This document shows positions 12,198-22,331 of a DNA stretch of 64,000 nt, piece by piece; the stretch's first letter is position 1; every line of letters starts with the position of its first letter. Source of the stretch: Trichodelitschia bisporula (taxonomy: Eukaryota; Ascomycota; Dothideomycetes; Phaeotrichales; Phaeotrichaceae). The notes beneath the pieces are model-generated. The model ran no database searches. It was not told where the DNA came from and was given only the letters and a program-made list of their open reading frames with translations. The stretch covers positions 185,224 to 249,223 of the forward strand of contig ML996694.1 in the NCBI GenBank assembly GCA_010356995.1, read 5' to 3'. The translations under genes were made by a program, and so were the position numbers.

Positions 12198-12353
12198 GGG
12201 GGAGGTGGTATACATGACCAAGGAGGAGGGGGTGGGGCATGGGCGGCAGGTGTTGAAGGGGGGGAGTGGGTGGAGGAGGTTTATAGCACTGAGGTGGTGG
12301 GGTTGGTGAGGGAACGGATGGCGGAGGAGGCGGAGTATGCGAAGTGGCGGTGA
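12198..12353 (+). pseudogene. Orphan 3' fragment of a second TcdA-like dehydratase gene
   Basis: The forward strand encodes a close match to the last 51 residues and stop codon of the dehydratase at 9712-11208. The blocks GEVVYMTKEEGV and RERMAEEAEYAKWR, then TGA, correspond to GEVVCMTKEEGV and KERMAEEAEYAKWR. The two blocks are one base out of register with each other, so the fragment is not a continuous frame. Similarity stops abruptly at 12198 and no upstream catalytic part is found nearby. Many differences from the intact gene are third-position changes (for example GCT-AAA against GCG-AAG in the last residues). This suggests separation from a once functional relative rather than a recent tandem copy. 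It lies about 1 kb upstream of the intact gene's start, in opposite orientation. Confidence 0.85.
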
Positions 12354-13046
12354 TGATGGAAGTATATGCTTATCATGGGCAATGGCTACGGCACGAAGTG
12401 AAAGTTTGATGAAAGAGAGAAGAGAGGTGCATACCACACGGTGCACTGGTAGCGTACCGTACGGTAATGAGTGAACGGGTGGACCCAGGCACGTGACAGC
12501 ACTACCGGGCCGCAACAATCTCACGTGATCCTCTCCATGCTTTAGGTTGCCGCTTAATCCGGCCTCACGAAGTAATCTCAGATTGAGAAAATGATTGTGG
12601 CCTCAGGTTGCCGCTTGATTAAGCCTCACCAAGTGATCTCCCACGAGCTAATTTTTTTTTAAAAGAGCAATAATGTTCCACGCCAAACCGGATGGGGGTA
12701 AGCGGACGCACCTGCATGCGCACGGTCGGAGGGGTGCGTTTGGTTGCAGCATGATTGGCCTAGCATGCTCGTTGGCCAGAAGCATTCGTGAGAAGCATTC
12801 GCTAAAGCGAGGGGTATTTATGTTCACCTTCGACCTTTCTCTTAACAACTTTCTCTCATCAGATCCCTAAAAATTTACAGTATTCTTCGAGGTCTCCTTC
12901 CCAGATTCCATCTGACGTTTTCCAGATCGTGATTAACTACGCATTTGCCATTCCTGTTCTTCAGCCTTGGATAAAAAATTGATCGAAACTTCCTTATTCA
13001 CGCCGCTCAACTTCCTCCCTGTCGAACAATAGTCTCAGCCTGCACG
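12354..13046. other. Intergenic region with a direct repeat and CACGTGA sites
   Basis: Two CACGTGA motifs near 12490 and 12522 lie just left of a 37-bp imperfect direct repeat (12544-12580 and 12605-12641). This is a likely upstream region for the small gene at 13047. An A/T tract (12652-12662) and a TATTTATG-like box near 12816 are also present. No coding region is evident. Confidence 0.5.
12544..12641. repeat. Imperfect 37-bp direct repeat, two copies
   Basis: Copies start at 12544 and 12605. Both share AGGTTGCCGCTT, then a variable core, then GCCTCACnAAGTnATCTC. The spacing is 61 bp. Each copy could be a binding element for a regulator, or a remnant of a small duplication. The location in an otherwise unique upstream region favours either. 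Confidence 0.75.
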
Positions 13047-13426
13047 ATGACCCAGTCCAACCCTCAATCAAGGTATAACAACTCACTCCGTTCTCCTCAC
13101 ACAGATGACTTACTTTGCTCAGCTCGCCAACCTCCAACGCCCTGACCGCAGCCAACCTCGCCCTCCTAGCCGCCAATCCACCCTCCACCGTCCCCAGCGC
13201 CGCCCGCAAGGCCGCATTGCTGGCCGCCCTAGCCGAGCGTGGTGAGCCGCGCGCCAGCGAGACACAACACCTCGCGGACGAAGTCCGGGCGTTTTGTGTA
13301 GAGGTGGATGCCACACTTCCACAGGGGATGGTTGAGCAGAATGGCTCTAAGACCGAGGGCGATGGAGGCTTCTTCAAGGCGCCAATCCTCTCGCGCGCTA
13401 CAGAGGCACAAGTCGAGGGCGATTGA
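13047..13426 (+). CDS. Small hypothetical protein, two exons
   Basis: Exon 1 is 13047-13072 (MTQSNPQS plus two bases). A 50-bp intron (13073-13122, GTATAA...CTCAG) joins it to exon 2, 13123-13426, in frame. The product is 109 residues, rich in Ala and Leu (ALTAANLALLAANPPSTVPS, ARKAALLAALAERGEP) and ending ATEAQVEGD. An alpha-helical, possibly coiled structure is likely from composition. I recognise no family. The intron has an alternative acceptor at 13104 that would give an immediate stop, which supports the longer form. Support for coding comes from intron phase, the Ala-rich helix pattern and GC-rich codon ends; expression is unproven. Confidence 0.5.
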
Positions 13427-13850
13427 GGCACTTCAAATGCGGCGACCCTTTCGCGCGTCACAGAGGGACAGGGCGAAGGTATGGAGCCGACGGTGCGGTG
13501 GTTTCATTCATAGCTTCTGTTAGTCTGGACTGGTTGTGGGGATGCCATTGCGTTTATCTGTACGGCCTGAAGATCGCCTCCGAAATTGCAGTTTTAGTTG
13601 TTCGGTGGTAGTTACAGCTGTTAGCAGCCTTTACGTTATCGGGCCGTGAACTCAATACGCACCCTGTGACCTTTCAGAATAGTGTGCGTCCCAGCCTGTT
13701 CCACTTGCGCGACACCACACACTGTCAAGGTGTAAGGCCGAAACGGCCTGAAGGGATAGGTCTGCGGGTGGTCGAGGTCTGCTAAGTCAGACGAATAGCA
13801 ACCTGCGAACCAGTCATAGAAAATCTCCGTTGCTTGTACTGTGATAAGTA
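13427..13850. other. Intergenic, no supported gene
   Basis: A reverse-strand open frame (13636-13866, 76 codons) exists but has no recognisable character and overlaps the small ORF at 13851. The segment 13375-13480 repeats CTCGCGCG-CACAGAGG-type words, a degenerate local duplication. Confidence 0.4.
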
Positions 13851-14018
13851 ATGCCCAAGTCGGCATCAGCGAGGGAGGAGACTCGCAAAGCGACTGAGGA
13901 GGATGCGCGCCGTGCCGGCATTCCCGCCGACTACTCCTACAAGAACTGGGACCCGAGCGAAGAGCCCATTACGTTGCTTGGCAACGTCTTCGATGTCAAC
14001 TCTCTCTGCGCCTACTAG
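13851..14018 (+). pseudogene. Short remnant encoding an AGIPxxYSYKNWDPxEEPI-type motif
   Basis: A 55-codon open frame from ATG 13851 to TAG 14018. It encodes AGIPADYSYKNWDPSEEPIT followed by LLGNVFDVNSL, then stops. I recall this motif as part of longer uncharacterised fungal proteins, where it continues into a GKWIYDW-like stretch; this is from memory and not checked. Here the frame ends soon after the motif and the following 200 bases show no continuation in any forward frame. It is either a truncated gene copy or one exon of a gene whose other exons I cannot see. The start and the direction are clear from codon pattern, the function is not. Confidence 0.5.
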
Positions 14019-15740
14019 CCGTGACATGAATACTGTGTGTAAGCCGGTCTTGCCCTGATTGTCATGATGTTGATGGGCTTGGTTGTAGGATCGGTGGCCC
14101 GGTGGAATCTGCCAAATAGAGTATTATTCCTCAACTAATGCCCAAGAGGGTTCGACGTTAGCGACAGTAAGCAGATCAAACTCCAAGTCTACCTCAACAC
14201 GTGTACGGATTTTGGGAGTGTTCGAGAGCTGGGCCCAAGAACGGCCAATCCCTTAGAGCGGCTGAGGCAAAGCGACCCTCGAGCCTCTCCGATGATTTGC
14301 GAAATCCTGTGTGCTTTGTCCTCGCCAGTGGTACTACAAGAGACCTCCTCTGTCAGCGCGAAGAATGGAAGGTGGAATTAACGAACGGCGAAGTGGAAGC
14401 GAGGCGGTAGCAGGTGCCCTTGATCCAAGCCTGGGTCTTCCGATTACACCTGGGGCTCTGTGGAACGACCTGGTAGTACTTCCTGAACTGGCGGTCAAGA
14501 TTCCTTTGGCTTGCGAGGGCCAGGGTTGGGACAAAGTGGTAGTTCCAGTAAAGAAGTCGTGCGGCCTCAGTCGTGAGTCCAGAACGCCCCTTGGTGGTTG
14601 TTGCCCAGCCTCGCAGGGGTGGCTGCACCGGATTGGCAATTCAGCATCAGCGGGTCCTCGCCCTGGGTCGAGATTCATGCCATGCATTACCGTCACCGCC
14701 ATTAATGCGACGCCCTGTCCGCGGCGTCAAACCAGGTGCCGATATGGTCCCGAGCTGCGCCACATCTGTTTCTGTGTATTGCTAGCCAGCGAAGGCTGAC
14801 AGGGGAACCACTTAAGCCCGTGGGGCCTCCCCAGAGTCACCGGAGTGACCAGGAAGTAGCAGAAACTAGGTACACCGAGCCCGGACTTCTGCGGTAGAAA
14901 TGGCCAGGGTTGGTTCGGAATTATCACTCGCTATCGTCCAGGAACGCAGGACAAAGGTGCGAGAGAGACTGGAAGTGCTGCAAACTGACGCCCGATATGA
15001 CACTGGTTACTGAAAGGCGCAAGACCAGACGCCCTCGAGGCATCATCAATGCTGAATGTCGGCCATTCGATCGGGGTCGATGTTTTGCTAGATACGCGGA
15101 CACGCCTGAGTGAGTCTCTTAAGCAACCAACTGGCCGGCGGCGACATCGTATCCTCGAATACCACAATCTTCTCAAGCCCATCACCCTTGGAGGGGAGAT
15201 CTCTGGACACAGGGCGGCATTTCTCACTAAAAGATGACTTTGCTGTAGCGTCGAAGGATAAGGTGTCAGAGTAAGGAAGGTGTTGGGGGCAGTTACCACG
15301 TGTGGTTTGGAAGGGTCCTTGGACCACGCGATAAAGTCATGGCCGCTGGCCCCGATAATATGTGCTTGACACTGGGCAGGAGCCTTAGCGGAAGGCAGTG
15401 ACAATCTTTGGGGAGGCGTGCAAGAACTTTTGTACGGCGTTTGTCTCCGGCAGCCCGGCTCTCGGTCTAACATTTCACCAGGTGAATCTTGACAGCTCGG
15501 GCTTGGCGTTCAGTTTTGCCTTGCACCCTTCAACGCCGCCAAACGCCTCGCGTCGAGCTCCACCCTGTCACCAGTACTTCACCACTTCCTGACATCCTTT
15601 TTTCTTCACTGTTGCACTGCGAGTGTCACCGTGTTCACTTCACCGACTAGTTACCATCTCCGCGGTCTCCCCCAAGGAAATGCTCTAGCTTTGCGCATCC
15701 TTTCTACTCCACCTGTCGCGTGCTTGCCTTACTCTCCAGC
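14019..15740. other. Gene-poor stretch with one dispersed repeat copy
   Basis: Contains repeat copy 1 (14577-14797). On the reverse strand between about 15560 and 15088 several open pieces have protein-like composition but are interrupted and not assignable. The last 150 bases (pyrimidine-rich) are probably the promoter and leader of the RING-finger gene at 15741. Confidence 0.45.
14577..14797. repeat. Dispersed 220-230-bp repeat, copy 1
   Basis: Matches 61724-61953 over its whole length, in the same orientation. Shared landmarks in order: GTCCAGAACGCC, GGTTGTTGCCCAGCCTCGCA, GGATTGGCAATTCAGCATCA, CATGCATTACC, GCGACGCCCTG, CTGTGTATTG and GCCAGCGAAG. Flanking sequence on both sides is unrelated between the copies. 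No terminal repeats or target duplications are obvious. It could be a fragment of a DNA transposon or of a former gene. Confidence 0.85.
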
Positions 15741-18700
15741 ATGGCGAACGCGCCGCTCACACCGAGCACCATGGAGCTCGCGAAGTCGGTCTCTGTCCCG
15801 TGCGCGAAGAACTCTGCTAACTCCAGCTAGCTCTTTGACGCAGGAGGATATTCCGATCAAGCTGCGATGCGCCAGCTGCAACCGGTTGGCGCTGAATGCC
15901 TTCCGCCTTCCATGCTGCGAGCAGAACATCTGCGAAACTTGTAAGTGGTTCGGTAACTTGTCGATGAAGCGTTATTAACCGTGCGCAGGCCAGTCTACCC
16001 TTCCCGAAGCTTGTCCCGTCTGCTCTCACAGCCCGCTTCACGCCAAAGACACCAAACCGCTCAAGACGTTACGCCTCACGGTGATGGCATTCCTGCGCAA
16101 CATCGAGAAGAGACGCGAGAAGGAACGCGCGGGAAACCAAACCGAGACCCCTGCGCTGGCGACTCCCGCGACAGCTGCCACACCGGCTGCAGTCCTAGCG
16201 ACGAAGCAAGAATCCCCGAAGGAGAGTGCTCAGGCGAGTGGCCCTACAGAACCAGCGCAAGAATCCAACACCGCTTCTGAGGACGCCGCTGGCAAGCCCA
16301 CCACTGCCGAGACGGCCGCCGGAAAAGCCGCTCCCGAGGACAACGTAAGAGACACCATCTTGCGGTCTGACGTAACTAACATCGGGCAGTCCGGAAACAC
16401 CGAGCCTCAGCTGGATGACCAAGAAAAGCCCGCAGAGGCTGGCCAAGAGCTCGCAGTCGAGGAGGAAAAGGTGCAAGACGTGAACGCATCAGGCACTGCA
16501 CCGAGTGCAAACGAGCAGGCCGGCTGGATGCAGCCAAAGGGCCAGATGGCTGCGGGATTCAATAATCAGGACTTTACCGGGATGAACTGGAACGATGGTT
16601 TCAACCCTATGATGCAGATGCCGCAAAACTGGAACGGCTACGGCATGATGGGTAAGCACCCCATTACTTTGACGGAATTCGCTAACGCGCGCAGGATTTC
16701 CGGGAATGATAGACCCGACCGGGATGTTTGGAGGCCTTGGGATGGGGATGGGAGGTATGAATCCCGGCATGATGAACATGAATGATATGAGCGGCATGAT
16801 GGGAATGGATTACTCGTCTGGGTACAATTCGTGGAATGGCGCTCAGATGAATGGTGACTTTGGGCCGTCGGGCTTTTACCCAAACGGTGGTTTTAATCAA
16901 TCGCACGCAGGGTCTTACCGTCAAATGCACCAGCAGTACCCTAAGAATAATTCCGTCAACCAGAATCATTTTCCAGGCCGAAATGGCGTTTCCCACAGGG
17001 GACGAGGGCGCGGTCATGGAAACTTTGGCCATGGGTATGGCCACTCCTTTTCGCAAACAGGCGGCATGCATTCGCAGGGGCCGACGACTCAGGCCGAAGC
17101 GTCAGAGACGCAGGACGCAGCATTCCACCACCAGCTGCCGGCGGCCGTTCCAGGAAAGCAGGCATCATCCGAGAAGGGCGCAGACCGGCCCGAGACTGCG
17201 GAATCCACTGGGTCGAAAGAAAAGGCCGAAGAGAACGCCACGCATGATGGCCAAGGTAAGACCAAGGATGCGGACCCTGACGCAGGGAAAGCAGAAGATG
17301 CTGTGCCAACCCAGAACGAGGACGGCACGGTCGATCAGCACCCGGTTTCGAGTGGAGATCCCCTAAACGCCGCCAATATCGCCCAGCATAACAACGAGAT
17401 GGGCGCTGCCGGCGAGCTGCCTGCGAACGCTCCCATTCCTTACGAAGAGTATCCGGATCAAGCTTACACGCAGGACTATATGCATCATGGCCGGGGGTAT
17501 CGTGGTGATGGATATGGCCGGAACCATGACTTCCAGGGCGGGTTCCACGGTCGAGGCGGTTGGCGGGGGCGTGGTCGGGGTTTCCGCGATGATATGATGG
17601 GTCACCAGCCCATTGAGCCGCGGGTCCCAGGCCCAGGTGTGGAAGGCGCCCCAACAGGACCTAGGGCTATGCGTGAGGGTAATGTGCACCGAGGTCGGGG
17701 TGGCCACTTCGGACGTGGAGGTGTCGCTGCTTCAATCGGGTCGGCGCCGCGCTCGGACGGGGGTTACGCGCGGGACGCGCAGTAAGTTTCTAACCTCAAT
17801 TTGCCCGGTAACCGTGCTGATAACCTTAAGCGGTGATGCCAACGACCGTCGGTCCCGTTCTCGCTCCCGTCACCGCTCTAGAAGCCCAAAGGAGAATCCG
17901 TACCGCCGCCAGCGCTCCACATCCGCTGACTCGTACGACCGTAAGCACGAGAAGCGCAGTCGTCGCAAATACGACGATGATGAGAAGGACCGTGAGTACT
18001 ACGACCGCAAAGAACGCGATGAACCCCGCTCGCGGGACCATTCTCGCGAATCTGCTCACCGCAGCCGTCGTGATAAAGAAAAGGAGAAGCACCGCTCCCG
18101 CCACCGCGAGACCAGCCGTGAACGTCATCAGGACACCAGCCGCCACCGTCACCGGCATCGGTCCCGGGAGCACTCACCTGAGAAACAGCCCAACAACGAA
18201 GTAATCGCTGCTCCGAAGGACCACAACGACGAAACAGCAGACGCCAAGCGCAAGTCCAAAGATAAATACCGCGACCGCTCCTACGACCGTTCTTACGACC
18301 GCGACCGCCGCGACCGCACCAAGGACAAGGACCGCGAGCGCGACAGAGACCGGGGCCGTGACCACCGCGATCGCGAGCGCGACCGTGATCGCGACCGCAA
18401 ACGCCGCCCCGAATCATCACGCCCCCGGGACCCATCGCCTCGCGACCCGGACCGACACCACCGCTCCCGCCGCCGCGAAAAGGACCGCTCCCACGAGCGC
18501 TGCGACGAGAACGACGAGCGCTCAGATCGCGAAGGACGGGACGCCGGCGACGTCGAGCGCCCCCACGACCACGTTCCCTCGACTTCCAAGTCGCGCCGTG
18601 CGAGCCGCGACCGCGCCGATGCCTTTCCGCAGATGCAGCCGCCTGCGGGCCCGAAATCGCAAATCAAAATCAAGCCGCTGGTCGCGCCGTCAGGTATCGC

Positions 18701-19015
18701 CGCGTGCGACGACACCGCGCCGCCGACGCCCGCATCTGCGTCTGCATCCGCTACGCCCGTTGATCCGTACCAGCTGGAGCGGGAAGCGCGGCATCGGGAG
18801 CGGATGTTGAAGGAGGAGCAGCGGAGGGCTAGTCTTCACGGGGGGGAGAGGGGGGGGAGTTGGAGTGCGGTGGGGGGGGGGGGGGGGGGGGGGGGGGTGG
18901 GGAGGGGAGGAGGAAGGTGAGGAAGATTAGTGCGAAGTATGAGGATGAGGAGGGGAGTGAGGAGAGGGCGAGGAGGGTGGAGAGGGAGAGGGAGGCGGCG
19001 AGGTGGAGGGACTAG
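15741..19015 (+). CDS. RING-finger protein with RD/RS-rich C-terminal region (fungal Znf1/RBBP6-like)
   Basis: The RING domain reads LRCASCNRLALNAFRLPCCE, then NICETC and ACPVCSHSP: a Cys-rich cross-brace zinc site close to the N-terminus, followed by KTLRLTVMAFLRNIEKRREK. Likely exons: 15741-15794, 15844-15940, 15989-16344, 16390-16651, 16695-17781 and 17831-19015. Introns are 43-49 bp. The intron 16345-16389 is in frame (45 nt, no stop) but has GTAAGA, ACTAAC and CAG signals, so I treat it as an intron. The middle region is Met/Gly-rich, then RGRG/RGG-rich (RNA-binding-like), then about 300 residues of RD/RS/RE repeats, as in splicing or 3'-end-processing factors. The C-terminus RKISAKYEDEEGSEE...AARWRD only becomes readable after a 26-base G run (18872-18897) that shifts the frame, so the run length is probably wrong. 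Ubiquitin-ligase activity and a role in mRNA 3' processing are inferred from family resemblance. Confidence 0.85.
18872..18897. repeat. 26-nt poly-G run inside the coding region
   Basis: The longest uninterrupted G run in the window. The frame before it closes at 18920. The frame with a convincing C-terminus runs to 19015 and is offset, consistent with a miscounted homopolymer. Confidence 0.95.
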
Positions 19016-20686
19016 CGGGGTTGTTGATGCATGGGCGGCGTTTTCGGGTGGGTTTGGGAGGGAGTTCATGGGTGTATTGCATTTTTCTGAGAGGCTCTCG
19101 CGTATGAAGCGATTAGGGCCGAGTCTCCGAGGGACGTCACAAAATGAAGATAATTGCGTGGAAGACTGTTTATGAACTTTGCAATACGTGGATTCTAGGC
19201 CATAAGGCATACATGGCACCCAGACACCATGCTTACCGTTAGAAGGAGCATATCAGTCTTAGGAAGGGACATCCCAATGGAAGGGACACATAATGTAATG
19301 TGCGGCAGATGGGAGGAAGGAGCATCGGAGGATACTCGGCACCCACAATGGTATTTAGTCTCGAGAGTCTCCGACTCTGCTCTTTCGTCTTTTCACACCC
19401 TTTCGCTGCATATCATAGCCGTTGCACGTTCACAGTCTATGCTTCCTTTATAAGGCACGAAGCCATGACCGGCCGACTGATAGAGACGCATGAGCGTTGG
19501 GCGGATGGGATACGCGAAGCTTAGCTGCGCCTTTCTTCGCCTCTGAGGCGGGTTTATGCTGGACCGGTTACCCGGCATTTCCCTCTGAATTGTAATTGGG
19601 TACCGTGCGCGCCCCTTGATTGCATTCAGGGGATGCTGCGAGCTCCGCGAGGTCGTAACTGAATGCCGCATGGATCTGGATAAGGTCGCGCGTTGATTCT
19701 TTTTGTCAAGCACAGCTAACGCATGCAGTACTTTGGAGAAACCCATAAACGATCGACGACGAAATCCGATGAAGAGATCGAAGTTACACAGCAACGGCGA
19801 GGTTGTCCGGCTGGCTTTCCGGAGGGGCGCCACAACCCACGGTACGTTGCGTAATACAGTCAGCCACAACGCCATACTCGCCAGCCACAGATAATCGGCT
19901 ACGCCGAGCATCCAGTCGAATATGCAGCTAGGCAAGGCTGCTTCGGCCCGGTGCACTAGTTCGGGGTATCTTACTCCAGACATCGGAGCTTATGGCGGGG
20001 CCCCACAAAGTACATGCCCCTTTATGCCGTATTGGGAGGAGTGCGGGTCATCGTCGTGTCTTCTCGATAAGTTGACATTGTGTAAAGGACTGCTGTTGCG
20101 AAGGGAAACATCGCAGCTGTGCTAAACCACATGGTTTACAGCGGTACGTGTCGAACTTGTTCTAGGTCTCTGCACCTGCAGCTTTCAGCTTCCCTCCGCC
20201 GTACGCATCCTCCTGCAGCAGGCCAAATAATCCGGACTACCTACCCCATGTCGCCTCTCAGCCTTGTGCCACTCGATCCCCACCATCGTTCAGTGGCGCA
20301 CTTTACCCGGAGGGATCGCATCACCCCGCCAAACCTCCTGAACAATGAGTGGGTCCGGCTATGGTCGTACAGCCGGGGTAAATATACCTACCCTCGCGGT
20401 CCCCACGATGGGGTACTTAATCCGGACACTCGGATTCTCCGCATCGCCAGCAAGTCGTCCTCGCCGCAAGAAGCTGCACCATACCACTTTGTGCTACCAC
20501 ACCAGGCTGCCCCGCTCGCGTCGTCCCGCACCGCTGCCACTATCGCTATCGTTGCGCCCCCGGAATAACCGGGTGCTGGGAAAGGAGCAAACGACTAGCC
20601 CGCGGACCCCGCGATGCCTATCGGCTATATCTCCACCAGACCTTGGTTCTCGCCGCGTCTAAGATAGCCATTGAATCTCGTCCGCC
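19016..20686. other. Intergenic region with an LTR-like repeat and a doubtful reverse ORF
   Basis: Holds repeat copy A (19224-19455). A 196-codon reverse-strand open frame (19393-19983) has a hydrophobic middle (DYLWLASMALWLTVL) but its 3' part lies in the repeat, so I do not call it a gene. The right part (20100-20686) should hold the P450 promoter. A forward open frame there (20119-20568) lacks protein character. Confidence 0.45.
19224..19455 (+). mobile_element. LTR-like repeat, copy A (solo, diverged)
   Basis: One of five copies in this window (with 32619-32845, 34880-34998, 55147-55356 and 57392-57594). Shared order of words: AAGGAGCAT near the start, CACATAATGTAATGTGC, GAAGGAGCATCGGAGGATAC, GAGAGTCTCCGACTCT, then GCCGTTGCAC and GCTTCC at the end. 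Internal coding parts are absent. The order resembles a solo long terminal repeat with a TATA box in the middle; a MITE is the alternative. The copies differ at many positions, so this looks old. Confidence 0.7.
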
Positions 20687-22331
20687 ATGAGTATCACCTC
20701 AATTGCTCTCGCTGCCTTCGTCGGCGTGTTGACACTGCGTTACCTCTTCCAGACTATCGTCCAGTACCGCAAGCTGCGTCAGGTGCCCGGCCCGTGGGGC
20801 AGCGGCTGGAGTCAGTGGTGCATCGTGAAGAGCACGTTTACGAACTCGATTTATCTGGATATTGCTGCTCATTGCAGGAAATATGGTACGTGTGGCGAGG
20901 ATTGGGTTAATGAAGCTAATTGGAAGGTCCCCTGGTGCGCATTGTGCCGAATATGCTCGTCACTAATGATCCGGATATCATCCGCCGCATGAGTGGTGTG
21001 AGATCGCTCTATACCAAGGGCGATGTATGTGTGCCCTTTCTTTCGTGGCGCCGGCTGACGACCGTAGTGGTATGCGATGACCAACATCGCCGTCGACCGG
21101 CACCACCTCTTCGCCGAAACAGACGAAGACGCGCACTCCAGCCTGCGCTCCAAAATGGCCCAAGGCTTCACAGCCCGTGACCTCGGGAGCACCTACATCG
21201 AAGCGTCAATCGACACGCAACTCACCACCCTCTTCGCCCTCATCGACACCAAATATATCTCCAGCCCCAACCACCGCCGCACCGTCGACATAGCGCGCCT
21301 ACTGCACTATTTCGTCATCGACGTAATCACAGACATCGCCTTCCGCTCACCCTTCGCCTTCCTCCAGCACGACCGGGATGTACACCACTACATAGGCGCG
21401 CAAGAAAGCCTCCTCCCCATCTTCGAGTGGCTGGCCGCGCTGCCCACGCTCGGATGGCTTGCTCATCGGCCGTGGCTGGCGAAGTGGATACTCCCGCAGC
21501 CGACGGATAAGACGGGGATGGGGTATCTGATGGGGATTGCGCAACGCACCGTGGCGGAAAGATTTGGACCTAAGGCGAGAGTGCAGGCGGATATGCTGGG
21601 GAGTTTTATCAAGCATGGGCTTGATCAGCGGCAGTGCGAGCTTGAGGCTGCGGTCCAGGTCATTGTCGGGAGTGACAGTACGGTCACCTCGCTGCGGGCG
21701 ATTCTGCTCTTCGTCCTCACCTGCCCGCGCGTCTATGCGCGGCTGCAGGCCGAGCTCGACACGGTCCCGCGCGGGGAGTCGGGCGGCGTGATAACCGACG
21801 CGCAGGCAAAGTCGCTGCCGTACCTCCAGGCCGTGCTGAAGGAGGGCATGCGGCTTTTCCCGCCCGTAACCGGGCACTTCAGCAAGAAAGTCCCAGAGGG
21901 CGGGGACACGCTGCACGGGATGTCCATCCCCGCGGGCACGGAGATCGCATACGCGGCGTGGGAGTTCTATCGCAACCCCGACGTGTGGGGGGAAGATGCG
22001 GATGTGTTCCGCCCCGAGAGGTGGGAGGAGGCGGGGCCGGAGAGACTGGCGCAGATGCAGAAGACGTGGGAGCTGGTGTTTGGGTATGGGAAGTATTCGT
22101 GTTTGGGGAAGCCGGTTGCTATGATGGAGTTGGGGAAGACGTTGGGGGAGGTAAGTGTGATGAGTGTAGTGTGGAAGGGTGAGACTGACTGACGTGCTGC
22201 AGATGTTTCGCCGGTATGACATCGCGCTGGCGAATCCGCTGAAGCCGTGGAAGCACTTCAACCGCAATGGCTTCTTCTTCATTACCGATATGATGGTGCG
22301 GATTGAGAAGAGGGAGGGGAGGGGGAGTTGA
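20687..22331 (+). CDS. Cytochrome P450 monooxygenase, pisatin-demethylase/benzoate-hydroxylase-like
   Basis: Four exons join in frame: 20687-20885, 20927-21024, 21068-22150 and 22203-22331 (introns 41, 43 and 52 bp), giving 502 residues, the usual P450 length. Visible: an N-terminal membrane anchor (SIALAAFVGVLTLRYLF), the proline hinge VPGPWG, an I-helix region AVQVIVGSDSTVTSLR, the ExxR motif as KEGMR, PERW (FRPERWEEAG) and the heme-binding loop FGYGKYSCLG with the cysteine ligand. The loop has Lys where many P450s have Arg, as in pisatin demethylase-like families, and the FGYGK variant with CLGKP is typical of them. The substrate is unknown. Neighbours are unrelated, so there is no evidence for a cluster. 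It probably acts at the ER membrane with a P450 reductase. Confidence 0.95.

Noticed and set aside
13636-13866. 76-codon reverse-strand frame
   Set aside because: Overlaps the short motif-bearing ORF at 13851 and shows no recognisable family.
19393-19983. 196-codon reverse-strand frame with a hydrophobic middle
   Set aside because: Its 3' part lies inside the LTR-like repeat and no splice partners or homologous pattern were found.
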